A stretch of 64,000 bases of DNA from Phycisphaeraceae bacterium (GTDB taxonomy: Bacteria; Planctomycetota; Phycisphaerae; Phycisphaerales; UBA1924): contig JAHBXB010000003.1 of the NCBI GenBank assembly GCA_019636655.1, forward strand, positions 124,001 to 188,000, written 5' to 3'. The position numbers and the translations under genes are program-made. Positions 9,937-21,180 of the stretch are shown piece by piece. Every line of letters begins with the position of its first letter. The stretch's first letter is position 1. A model generated the notes under the pieces. That model saw only the letters and a program-made list of their open reading frames with translations. It was not told the origin of the DNA and did no database searches.

Positions 9937-11294
9937 TTGCCCCTCTTGCGGATGACCACGATGGACTCCGACAACATGGTCTTGGCGACGCTGTTGCGGT
10001 GGGCCATACGCTTCGAGGGGATTCGACGCTTGATGGTCGTGACAAGGACGAAGTTTCGAGACGCCAAAAGCTCCTTGAGGATGTTGTCGAGTGGGACGAT
10101 GCGGCCAGCCACGCGTCGGTTTCCGAGAACCCAAACCATGATGCCACCTGGTTTGAGCATGGCGTCGATTGTGGTTAGCGATGTCCAAAGGTCGCGGACG
10201 AACGAGGCGACACGTCCGGCACGGTCCGGCGGCTCCTCGTCCAGCCGCTTCAGCAGACGCCCGAGCGCCGGAGATGCCTTCAACACGCCCTCCAGCGAAT
10301 CTGATGTGACGCGCCGCGACCCACCTAGGCTCCGACGATCAATTTCGTGAGTCGTTCTTAGAGTGTCGGCCTTCACATCGTCGCCGATGTCCGAAAGGTC
10401 GATCCATTGGAGCGGCAGGTAGGAGTACTGCCCGTAGGGCACCGTTGTGGCGTTGTCGCCGTACGGCGGAGACGTGATCACCGCGTCGCATTGCGCGGCT
10501 CGCTTTGCGATCGGGGCACGAGCGTCGACGAGGTCAAGCCGGACATTGCCGGTGTAGCGCCCGCGATTGGTGCGCTTCTTCTTCCGCAGCTTTTCCGCCA
10601 GCGCCAAGTACCGCTCCAGATTCGCCTCAACGACCGAAGCGAATACCTCGATGGGTACAACCACCCGGTCACGAAGGTCGTCCGCCGCGCGGATGTGCAG
10701 CTTGAAGGTGGATGTCCGAGAGTTGCTGGTCTGCCTGACCGTCTCGGCTAGCGCGATCCACAGGAACCGGCGCACCCACTTTGAGCTGTCCTTCTTGATC
10801 GCTCTCCTGATACGAGACAGGTCGACCTGGGCTTCCTTCGTAAACCACTTGTCGAGCCCTGGGAAGTCCACGTCGACCTTCGAGCCGCGATCATTCCGGG
10901 CCGCCGACACAACCTCCTCGACTCTCTCCTGGAGCGCCTCGGGAAAGAATGGACCCGCCTTCGTTCGGCACAACAGCGCCGCGAGGGGGTTGACGTCGCG
11001 CCCATAGAAATCGAGGCCGCGAAGCATCGTCTCGGTTAGAACGGTGCCCGATCCGACGAACGGGTCGGCCACCAGTCGCGTGGTGGGGAAAACACGCCGA
11101 ATCTCGACCAGCAGCGCGCCCACCATCTGCGGGACCATCATGGCCGGATACTGCATCAATCCGTGCGCGTGGTGCCGCTTGGCGTTGCCACGAAACGACC
11201 AGAAATCCGGGTTGTCTAGGGATCGACGCGCGAGCCCATCACGGAGCCGCTTCTCCTTGCTGGTGTCGGTGTTTGTCTGGGTAGGCGGGCGCAC
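9933..11294 (-). CDS. DNA methyltransferase with SPPY motif (probable N4-cytosine type)
   Basis: About 453 residues from a GTG at 11294; an in-frame ATG at 11396 gives 34 extra residues, neither start has a clear ribosome binding site, and conserved sequence begins only near DFWSFRGNAKRHHAHG. Motif I is ADPFVGSGT (about 76-84) and motif IV is ITSPPYGDN (about 273-281), about 200 residues later, with the likely target recognition segment between. SPPY favours N4-methylcytosine over N6-methyladenine. It is first in a three-gene minus-strand operon with the dual-ATPase sensor and the receiver-like protein, joined by overlaps of 4 and 14 bases. The enzyme may mark self DNA for this module. Confidence 0.8.
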   Translation of the reverse strand: MRPPTQTNTDTSKEKRLRDGLARRSLDNPDFWSFRGNAKRHHAHGLMQYPAMMVPQMVGALLVEIRRVFPTTRLVADPFVGSGTVLTETMLRGLDFYGRDVNPLAALLCRTKAGPFFPEALQERVEEVVSAARNDRGSKVDVDFPGLDKWFTKEAQVDLSRIRRAIKKDSSKWVRRFLWIALAETVRQTSNSRTSTFKLHIRAADDLRDRVVVPIEVFASVVEANLERYLALAEKLRKKKRTNRGRYTGNVRLDLVDARAPIAKRAAQCDAVITSPPYGDNATTVPYGQYSYLPLQWIDLSDIGDDVKADTLRTTHEIDRRSLGGSRRVTSDSLEGVLKASPALGRLLKRLDEEPPDRAGRVASFVRDLWTSLTTIDAMLKPGGIMVWVLGNRRVAGRIVPLDNILKELLASRNFVLVTTIKRRIPSKRMAHRNSVAKTMLSESIVVIRKRGK

Positions 11295-11466
11295 TCTGGC
11301 AAGTATATCGACAAGCGAGCCAGGCCGGGCTGAGTCTGGGCCCTGCGGATCGCGCTGGCATCTTGCCGGCGCTGGGACGACGCCGGATCGGCTCATCCAT
11401 TGGCATGCGACAAGCCACGTGAGGCGTGCTCCCGTGTCACAGGTCGCCCACTTGAAAGGACCGCCT

Positions 11467-11961
11467 ATGCCAGTTGACCCGTCCATCGTGTACTTTGCCC
11501 GCCATCTTGCCCGGATCAAGTCACTACAGCTGGCTCGCGCGCTTCCGGGTTCAGACGCGCTGGACCTGGAGCAGGACCTGCTGGTGGAGGTCTTCAGCGG
11601 ATGGAGTCGTTTCGACGCCAATCGCGGCCGAGCTGAAGCGTTCGTTGAGCACCTGGTGGCACAGCGATGCTGGAAACTGCGACGTTGTCCGAAGTACCGA
11701 GTTTCCCGAGGGAAGGAACAGCGGTTGGCACTGAATGAGTCCACGTTCCACGCGCGCGATGCGGCGTGCCAGGCCGAGAAGCGAGAAGCGGTGAGAATTG
11801 CCATCGCCCGAATGCCGACACAGTACCGCGATGCCTGTCAAGCCTTGTGCGATACAGACACCGTGAGCGACGCGGCGCGACGGCTGGCGATCCCCCGATC
11901 GACGTTGGACTCGATCATTGCCAAGGTGCGTCACGCGCTTGCTCCGATCGCCACCGTGTAG
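11467..11961 (+). CDS. Small RNA polymerase sigma factor, ECF type
   Basis: A 164-residue protein with GAAAGGA six bases before the ATG. Residues 1-75 match sigma region 2 in shape (ALDLEQDLLVEVFSGWSRFD, and the basic segment around WKLRRCPKYR). Residues about 110-160 match region 4, a helix-turn-helix with MPTQYRDACQAL, VSDAARRLAIPRST and SIIAKVRHAL. No anti-sigma factor is adjacent. It diverges from the methyltransferase operon across about 170 bases and converges on the Hint-domain gene, so it could drive either neighbouring module; there is no direct evidence of its regulon. Confidence 0.75.
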   Translation: MPVDPSIVYFARHLARIKSLQLARALPGSDALDLEQDLLVEVFSGWSRFDANRGRAEAFVEHLVAQRCWKLRRCPKYRVSRGKEQRLALNESTFHARDAACQAEKREAVRIAIARMPTQYRDACQALCDTDTVSDAARRLAIPRSTLDSIIAKVRHALAPIATV

Positions 11962-12011
11962 GTTCGAATGGGACTCGGGCAGCGATGGATAATCGCGCTG
12001 TCCCACACTGG

Positions 12012-13466
12012 TCAGATAGAGAACGTGCCTGTCCCTCCGCCACTCGAGCTTGATCCGCTCATGCTGCCCGAGCCGCTGCCGGAGGACGACGAGCCCGACG
12101 TGGAGCCAGAGGTCGAGAAGGAGGACGACCCGCTCGACTTGCTGCCGGAGGATGATCCGCTGCTGGAGGAGCCGCTGCTCGATCCGGACATGGACCCCGA
12201 TCCCGAGCCGGAGCCGGACCCGCTCCCGGAACCGGAACCTGATCCCGACGACGCGCTGCCTGAGCCGGAACTCTGGGCGGTCGCGGGCATGTCGTTGTGG
12301 ACCCACACGCCCTCGGCGAGCAGCGTGTTGGTTCCCGGGATGTGGATGGCCACAGTGCGGGTCGGCGCGTCGATGCGGACGACCGACTCAACCTCCTCCT
12401 CGTTCATGTGTTGGTCGATCAGGAAGTCGCCAGGCTGGACGAACTCGGCAGATGCGAAGCCCCATTCGTCGCCGCGGCGGATCATGAACGGGTGCTCGGG
12501 GGTCGCCTTCAGTCGGCGGTTGATCACCACGAAGCCGTGGTGCTCGCCGAGGCGGATGCTCGCCACGCGCGCTGCGACGGGCGTCGCGCCGTGCAGACCG
12601 TGGTGCGAGAGCCAGTTGTACTGGGCGCGGTAAGGCACATCGACCTCGAGGCCGGGCACCTGGATGGATGCGACGAGATCGCCGGGCTTGAGGTTCTCGA
12701 TGGGCGTGAGGCGGCCGCCCTCGAGGCGCACGAGGGTGCCGAAGAGGAGGCAGTTGCTGCCGGGGCCGGAACCCGGCCCGCTCCCGCCCGGACCCGAGCC
12801 GCCGGGACCGGACCCACCGGGGCCGGAGCCACCCCCGCTCGAACCACCGCCGCCGGAAGAGCCTCCACCAGACGAGCCGCCGCCGGATGATCCTCCGGAG
12901 GATGCGCCGGACGAGGCTCCCGAGCTCATGCCGCTGCTCGCGCCTGACGACGCACCGCTCGACATTCCGCTGCTGCCTGATCCGGACGAACCCGATCCGC
13001 TCGATGACCCGGAGCCGCTCGAAGAGCCAGATCCGGAACCACTGCTGGACGACCCGCTCGAGGATGATCCCGAGGAAGACGATCCGCTGGAGGACATCGA
13101 TCCCGATGACGAGCTACCCGCCGACGAGGAGGGCGAGCCGCTGCTCGAACCTGACGACCCCGAGGACATGGAGTCGCTCGAGCCGCTGCTCGACGGCGTG
13201 TGTGTCGTCCCCGATGTGTTGCTCGTAAAGGCACCGGTGGTGTAGAACGTCAGCGTGGGCGTTCCGCTGGGCCCCGTCGTGTAGATGACATCGCCGGTCG
13301 TTGAATAGCTCGGCGGCATGCTCGGCGTGCTGGTCGGCGTCGAGTAGGTGCTCTCGGGCGTCGAACCCGAGGGCGTGGAGTAGTTGCTCGATCCGCCGCC
13401 CGTCGGCGGACGGCCCGTCGCCCACACGGGGATGTATAAGTAGTATCGGGTCGGGCCGTCGCTCAT
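12012..13466 (-). CDS. Ser/Gly-rich low-complexity protein with embedded Hint (intein-like) domain
   Basis: A 484-residue protein. A Ser/Thr/Pro-rich head (20-95) is followed by Ser-Gly repeats (95-238, ending in GPGGS units), a compact Hint domain (239-391) and a Ser-Gly tail (399-484). Hint hallmarks are block A at C239 (CLLFGTLVRLEGG), IENLKPGDLVAS (256-267), block B TPEHP with H325, and the C-terminal block GVWVHN ending at H390-N391. The next residue is D392, not Cys/Ser/Thr, so it resembles the bacterial intein-like (BIL) domains rather than a canonical intein and may cleave rather than splice cleanly. It has no endonuclease insert. The ATG overlaps the stop of the MptE-like gene (ATGA). 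The repeats create long mirror reading frames on the other strand that are not genes. Confidence 0.85.
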   Translation of the reverse strand: MSDGPTRYYLYIPVWATGRPPTGGGSSNYSTPSGSTPESTYSTPTSTPSMPPSYSTTGDVIYTTGPSGTPTLTFYTTGAFTSNTSGTTHTPSSSGSSDSMSSGSSGSSSGSPSSSAGSSSSGSMSSSGSSSSGSSSSGSSSSGSGSGSSSGSGSSSGSGSSGSGSSGMSSGASSGASSGMSSGASSGASSGGSSGGGSSGGGSSGGGGSSGGGSGPGGSGPGGSGPGGSGPGSGPGSNCLLFGTLVRLEGGRLTPIENLKPGDLVASIQVPGLEVDVPYRAQYNWLSHHGLHGATPVAARVASIRLGEHHGFVVINRRLKATPEHPFMIRRGDEWGFASAEFVQPGDFLIDQHMNEEEVESVVRIDAPTRTVAIHIPGTNTLLAEGVWVHNDMPATAQSSGSGSASSGSGSGSGSGSGSGSGSGSMSGSSSGSSSSGSSSGSKSSGSSSFSTSGSTSGSSSSGSGSGSMSGSSSSGGGTGTFSI

Positions 13467-14365
13467 CGGGCGGCCTCCTGGGGCGCGGGCTTCGGGTTCG
13501 GTTCGTACCAGCCCAGCGTGCTCACCGGCTTACCGCACTCGGCGGACGCGGCCTTCACAGCCGCGTCGAAGTCCATGCGGTCGAACGCCTGGAGCTCGCT
13601 TCCCGGCGAGCAGTTGATGACCCGGAATCGGTGCTTGTCGAAGTGCGGACGCAGGGCCTCGAATCGCCGGGCCAGCGAGTCGTACAAGACGTTGTTGTGC
13701 CGGATGGCGTTGGGTGCCCGGTGCTCGTCGAAGGCGTATCTGCGGTCCGTCGCCATCTTGAAGTCGCACCCGAGCAGGTACACCGTGCCGAACCCAAGGT
13801 GGTGCAGCAGGCGCAGGGCGACGAGCATGACGCTTCGCTTGCCGGTGATGCCGAGCGAGTCTGCGTGCTTGGCATCGTTTCCCCACGGGACCGAGTCGCC
13901 AGTCAGGAACCGTTCGTGGTCGAAGTGATCGGCGCGGCGGAAGAACAGGACGCTGGGCATCTGCCGGACTTGGAAGGCGCTGTTGCGCATGGTGCCGTCG
14001 GGGTTCTGGATGCGGAGCCGCTTCTCCACGCAGCACGTCGGCACGAACTTCAGGATGCCCGGGTCCTTCCAGCCGGTGTCGATGAAGCGGCCCGGGTCGT
14101 CAACGCATGTCCAGAGTGTCGGGCGATGCACGGACCAGGAGTTGTTCACTCCCATCGTGACGATGCCGCGCTTGTTGAGCTGTGACAGGTCCACCTGCGT
14201 GAGCGACGGCCCCGACAGTATTAGGAACGCCGAGCGCCCGCGGTAGAAGCCCGCGAGTGACACCGAGTCGAAATCGGCGGTGTAGAGGCGCAGGCCATCC
14301 CGCGCGGGCTTCCGCGCCTTCAGCCCTGCCTGAAGCGCCGCGATGTCCGACTGGTTCTCACGCAC
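13463..14365 (-). CDS. DUF115/MptE-like protein
   Basis: A 300-residue protein starting at GTG (14365), overlapping the preceding small frame by eight bases and the Hint gene by four. Near residue 45 it has FLILSGPSLTQVDLSQL, the glycine-rich GxGPS loop typical of DUF115/MptE-like (6-hydroxymethylpterin pyrophosphokinase-like) proteins, followed by RGIVTMGVNNS and, further on, LGFGTVYLLGCDF with a basic/acidic pocket. In other bacteria related proteins accompany surface glycosylation or phage-derived clusters. Coupling to a Ser-rich repeat protein raises the possibility that it participates in modifying that protein; this is inference from position only. Confidence 0.6.
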   Translation of the reverse strand: MRENQSDIAALQAGLKARKPARDGLRLYTADFDSVSLAGFYRGRSAFLILSGPSLTQVDLSQLNKRGIVTMGVNNSWSVHRPTLWTCVDDPGRFIDTGWKDPGILKFVPTCCVEKRLRIQNPDGTMRNSAFQVRQMPSVLFFRRADHFDHERFLTGDSVPWGNDAKHADSLGITGKRSVMLVALRLLHHLGFGTVYLLGCDFKMATDRRYAFDEHRAPNAIRHNNVLYDSLARRFEALRPHFDKHRFRVINCSPGSELQAFDRMDFDAAVKAASAECGKPVSTLGWYEPNPKPAPQEAAR

Positions 14366-14627
14366 AGCCGCAGCCCTCCTTGGCAGCGAAGCGTCCGACG
14401 ATGTACCGCCCCTCGGCCCTCGGTGCCGTCACCGTTCCAACCTGACCGATGCGATCCAGCCACCACGGAAGCGGCCGCGCCGGAGTGGCGGACGTGACGC
14501 GACCGCCCGGCACTGTGACCGCACTGATCCGGGATGCCGCACGAAGCAATACTGGTGTCAACTCGGTGGTCCGCAGGGCGGCACGCTGATATTGCCATCG
14601 GCCCGTAGCGACATACTTGAGGCACAC
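14358..14627 (-). CDS. Small hypothetical protein upstream of the MptE-like gene
   Basis: An 89-codon frame ending in KEGCGCA, overlapping the GTG start of the MptE-like gene by eight bases. No domain is recognised; the middle (VPGGRVTSATPARPLPWWLD) has no clear motif. The only support is position (same strand, tight coupling upstream of two overlapping genes). It may be a true first gene of a three-gene operon or a chance frame. Confidence 0.35.
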   Translation of the reverse strand: MCLKYVATGRWQYQRAALRTTELTPVLLRAASRISAVTVPGGRVTSATPARPLPWWLDRIGQVGTVTAPRAEGRYIVGRFAAKEGCGCA

Positions 14628-14731
14628 CGCCCTCGAGGGACGCCACCGAACATCGCGATTAAACCCGCAGAATTCGGTGACTTTGCCCCACTCTCGGACC
14701 TAGGGCGAACTCGAAACCCCGGGAGGAGCTT

Positions 14732-16441
14732 GTGAACTCGATGCTGCGCGGGATCGCTGACGAGAGCGCGTGGACCGGCCTTGGAGAGAGGGCGCCGCTT
14801 GAACGCCCTGCATCTGAGCGTGCGTACCGAGACAGCAAGCCATTTGCCGCTAAGGCCTTTCGGAGTAGTCCGACAATCGCGTGGACGCGCGACGAGCGGA
14901 TGGGCCGCGTGGCCGATCGAGATCGACCCGAACGCGCTGTCAGGATCAATCCACCAGCGGAACCGAGGAACTCGCGAGCGGTCCAACTCCCTACAGTCCA
15001 AGCGCTGCGAATCGCGTTGGCGACTGCGCCATTAGCGCGCCGGCCAGCCACTACCCAGATTGCCCGCGGTCCCCGGAGCATTACGCTCGGGAACTCCCTC
15101 TCAGGCGCGTGGTACCGTCAGCTCTCGCAGGTGGGTGCTCCGTTTGGTCGAGTGTCGTCCTTCGAACGACGCTCGAGAGAGATTCGGCCGGACGAGACGT
15201 TCATCTTCGACGCTAATCCACTTCGATATGGGAGCTTTGCGGGACCGGGCGGAAGACGGGGCGAGCACCCAGCCTCGCCGCTCGATCTCGCCGCACTAAT
15301 CCACGATCGGGAATACGGTGACATCGCGGAGGCACACACCGGGCAAAGGAACCGATCGTTCAACTACGAAGACCTTGTGGGGAGCAGACAGTACATCTAC
15401 GAGAGCATGCTGGCCGACATACGTCTCACAACAAATGCCGTGGCGCTGGTCGGAGAGGGCATGTGGAGCGGGTTCTACAACAACCGACCATTGCACTTCG
15501 GCGGAGATCTGGTGTTCGGGTCAATCGTGCTGGGCTACTCGCTGACTAGCGCTGCCATCCGCACTGGCTGGTTCACGCTCAGATCGGGTGTCGAGTTCTT
15601 CAGCGCCTTGGCAGACTTCGAGCTTCTCGACGCCGGAAAGGTACTCTTCCAGAGCGCACTCGAGCTCGTGTACGCCGGTGCGTACTTGGCTGTCTCGCTC
15701 ACCGCCGCTGGCATCACGTTCACGCTCGGAGCTCTCAGGATGTTCGTGTACGAGCCAAGCAAGAAGCTGGCTCAAGCGTTTGTGAGCCTTCTCCGATTTG
15801 ATTTGGTTGGCGCAGCGAAGTCGGTGGGAAAGGCCATCTACGGGCTTGTGGCACCGGCTCTCGGAATAGTGTGGAGCGCGCTTGCCTATGTGGGCTACGC
15901 GATCAAAGGGGTCTTCTTTGATAACCCGGTCCGTAGCCTGCTCGCAGTGGGGCTCGGGGCGGTTGTTGGCGCTGGCGGCGCAGCGCTCTTTGGCACGGCG
16001 GCCTTCGGCGCTGCTCTCTTGGGGCCCGCAGGGATCATCGGTGGAGCCGCAGCCCTGCTGTTCAGCTTTATGTTCGACTGGAATCCGTGCTTCATCACGA
16101 CCGCGGTATGCACGGCCACCGGCGAAGGCGATCAAGGGGTGACGCTTGCTGCCCTACGGAGGTTTCGCGACCGTTACCTGATGCAGCGCCCTGGCGGCCG
16201 CGAGGCTATTGCCGAGTATGAACGGCTGGCGCCAGCAATCGTCGCTGCAGTGGAGTTGCGGCCGCGTGCCAGTCACGTGTGGAACGACGTCTACAGCAAA
16301 TGGATCGAGCCAGCCGTGAAAGCCTGCCTTTCGGGGCAGGATGAGCGCGCCTACTGGCTCTACGCGGACATGGTCCACGAGTTGCTCAGCGAGACCGGAC
16401 TCGCAGTTGAACCAAAGCTCCCGCTGCTGCGGGCTCCATAG
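14732..16441 (+). CDS. Membrane-associated protein with phospholipase-A2-like motif and CFI-box C-terminus
   Basis: A 569-residue protein from GTG 14732, with GGGAGGAG four bases upstream; an ATG three codons later is possible but too far from that site. Residues 1-150 are polar and Arg-rich. Residues 166-198 contain YGSFAGPGG and, after a Pro, DLAALIHDREYGD. This matches the calcium loop (GPG) and catalytic D-AA-HD-Y pattern of parvovirus-type and bacterial phospholipase A2 domains (H191, D192). Residues about 235-450 hold several Ala/Gly-rich hydrophobic helices, consistent with membrane insertion. Residues 453-569 form a CFI-box C-terminal domain (CFITTAVC, then ALRRFRDRYLMQRPGGREA), whose function is unknown. 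No signal peptide is visible. It may be an effector or toxin; no immunity partner is obvious. Confidence 0.65.
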   Translation: MNSMLRGIADESAWTGLGERAPLERPASERAYRDSKPFAAKAFRSSPTIAWTRDERMGRVADRDRPERAVRINPPAEPRNSRAVQLPTVQALRIALATAPLARRPATTQIARGPRSITLGNSLSGAWYRQLSQVGAPFGRVSSFERRSREIRPDETFIFDANPLRYGSFAGPGGRRGEHPASPLDLAALIHDREYGDIAEAHTGQRNRSFNYEDLVGSRQYIYESMLADIRLTTNAVALVGEGMWSGFYNNRPLHFGGDLVFGSIVLGYSLTSAAIRTGWFTLRSGVEFFSALADFELLDAGKVLFQSALELVYAGAYLAVSLTAAGITFTLGALRMFVYEPSKKLAQAFVSLLRFDLVGAAKSVGKAIYGLVAPALGIVWSALAYVGYAIKGVFFDNPVRSLLAVGLGAVVGAGGAALFGTAAFGAALLGPAGIIGGAAALLFSFMFDWNPCFITTAVCTATGEGDQGVTLAALRRFRDRYLMQRPGGREAIAEYERLAPAIVAAVELRPRASHVWNDVYSKWIEPAVKACLSGQDERAYWLYADMVHELLSETGLAVEPKLPLLRAP

Positions 16442-16680
16442 GGCGGCCAGCGCCGTGTTCGCGTCTTCGTTCCGTCTCGAAGCTCCGTTCCGCTCTCCCG
16501 CCCGATCCGAACGCCCTGTTCACTGAGAGGTCGAGAGCGCGAGAGTTTGGCGGGGGTGGGGGGCCGACAGGGCGTCGTTCCGGTCGGGGTGACGGGCTCT
16601 CGGATCGAAGCCGAGAGCGCGGGAACCCCGCCGGAGCGTCGGAACGGGGCCGATAGCCCCCGGTCGGTCTGTAAACGACA
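16442..16680. other. Gene-free stretch with a small hairpin
   Basis: No credible gene is seen between the CFI-box protein and the tRNA-Asn unit. A perfect 8-bp inverted repeat (GCTCTCGG at 16596-16603 with CCGAGAGC at 16611-16618, loop of 7) and several short G/C-rich repeats are present. This stretch would be the place to look for an island attachment site, since tRNA-Asn lies just beyond it. Confidence 0.5.
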
Positions 16681-16708
16681 CGGCCCCCGTCGCTTTCGAC
16701 GGGGGCCG
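16681..16708 (-). terminator. Strong hairpin downstream of tRNA-Asn
   Basis: A perfect 12-bp inverted repeat (CGGCCCCCGTCG with CGACGGGGGCCG, loop of 4) lies five bases beyond the tRNA 3' end. There is no long T run, so termination is likely but not certain. Confidence 0.6.
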
Positions 16709-16712
16709 CAAA

Positions 16713-16784
16713 CTCCCCGACTAGGACTCGAACCTAGAACCTAGCGGTTAACAGCCGCTCGCTCTACCATTGAGCTATCGGGGA
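16713..16784 (-). tRNA. tRNA-Asn (GTT)
   Basis: A 72-base cloverleaf on the minus strand: acceptor stem TCCCCGA with TCGGGGA, D arm GCTCAATGGTAGAGC, anticodon loop CTGTTAA with anticodon GTT, T arm AGGTTCGAGTCCT, discriminator G. CCA is not encoded. Its 3' end points toward the accessory region on the left, so it is a plausible integration target. Confidence 0.95.
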
Positions 16785-16987
16785 CCGAAAAACTCCTCGC
16801 CCGTCCCCCTCCCCCGGCGAACCGGCGGCGGGGCGAGTGGCAAGCGTAGCCCGCCGGGTACATCGGTCAAGACGGGCGGTTTTCGGGGGCCAAGTCGGTG
16901 CCTATTGTTCCGGCCCGTTCGGTCTGTACCGATGAACCTGCCGCGGCCAACCCCGGGCCACCCGCCCAATCGACACGAGTCTCGACC

Positions 16988-17221
16988 ATGAAGAGCAAGA
17001 TCCACCCCAAGTACTACCACGACTGCAAGGTCTTCCATAACGGCGAAGTCGTCATGACCTGCGGCGCCACCGTGCCGGAGTTGCACGTGGAAGTCTGGTC
17101 CGGCTCGCACCCGTTCTTCACGGGAAAGCAGACCTTTGTCGATGCCGCCGGCCGCGTTGAGCGGTTCCAGCGGAAGTTCGGCGGGAACTACTTCCAGCCC
17201 AAGGACAAGAAGAAGGCCTGA
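16988..17221 (+). CDS. rpmE: 50S ribosomal protein L31
   Basis: A 77-residue protein beginning MKSKIHPKYY with the L31 signature SGSHPFFTGKQTFVDAAGRVERFQRKF. Of the zinc-binding cysteines of the C+ form, only scattered single cysteines remain (HDCKVF and MTCGAT), and the CxxC before HPF is replaced by WSGS, so this is a C-minus (zinc-independent) form. It is the first gene of the conserved block to the right of tRNA-Asn and appears monocistronic. Confidence 0.95.
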   Translation: MKSKIHPKYYHDCKVFHNGEVVMTCGATVPELHVEVWSGSHPFFTGKQTFVDAAGRVERFQRKFGGNYFQPKDKKKA

Positions 17222-17343
17222 CACGGCCGTCCGACGATCCTCGCCCGCAATCGATTCACGCGGCAGGCGCCCAACGCCCGCCGCGTTTTTCCTTTTGGGA
17301 CTCGCGGTTCCCCGGCTGGCCACAGCGCCCGCCGCGGCTATAG

Positions 17344-17373
17344 TTCATCGCTTCATCCGGATGAATGGATGAA
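17344..17373. promoter_or_regulatory. Four-box palindromic operator-like site in the metH leader
   Basis: Six-base boxes recur every 8 bases: TTCATC at 17344 and 17352, then GATGAA at 17360 and 17368. Together they make a 30-bp near-perfect palindrome whose core is TTCATCCGGATGAA (17352-17365). It sits 117 bases upstream of the metH ATG. The tandem 8-bp architecture recalls the met boxes bound by MetJ, but the box sequence differs and MetJ is not known from planctomycetes; an ArsR-type (SahR-like) or other methionine regulator is equally possible. Confidence 0.55.
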
Positions 17374-17489
17374 TACGAGTGCGTGGCCGGATCGATTGGA
17401 CCCGATTGAGACCGGCGCGAGCCGATGATGATGCCCTGCGACTGCTGGTTCCTCTGCGGCGACCGCAGGCCCGATAAGCGAGACCACCG

Positions 17490-21134
<3,645 letters not shown>

Positions 21135-21180
21135 TCGCCCGGCGCAAGCGCCCCACTGCCCCCCCCGCGGTGCCTCCGAC

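Noticed and set aside
11968-13245. Long plus-strand frames rich in Asp, Glu and Pro
   Set aside because: They are the mirror of the Ser/Gly-rich repeats of the minus-strand Hint protein. The Hint motifs on the minus strand settle the coding strand.
16841-16880. Hairpin before rpmE as a regulatory leader
   Set aside because: GCCCGCC and GGGCGG can pair and are followed by TTTTC, but there is no plus-strand transcript known upstream, and the arm match is short.
17401-17489. Cobalamin or SAH riboswitch in the metH leader
   Set aside because: CCCTGCGACTG and AAGCGAGACC only partly resemble B12 riboswitch elements, the order and spacing do not fit, and no SAH riboswitch core is seen.
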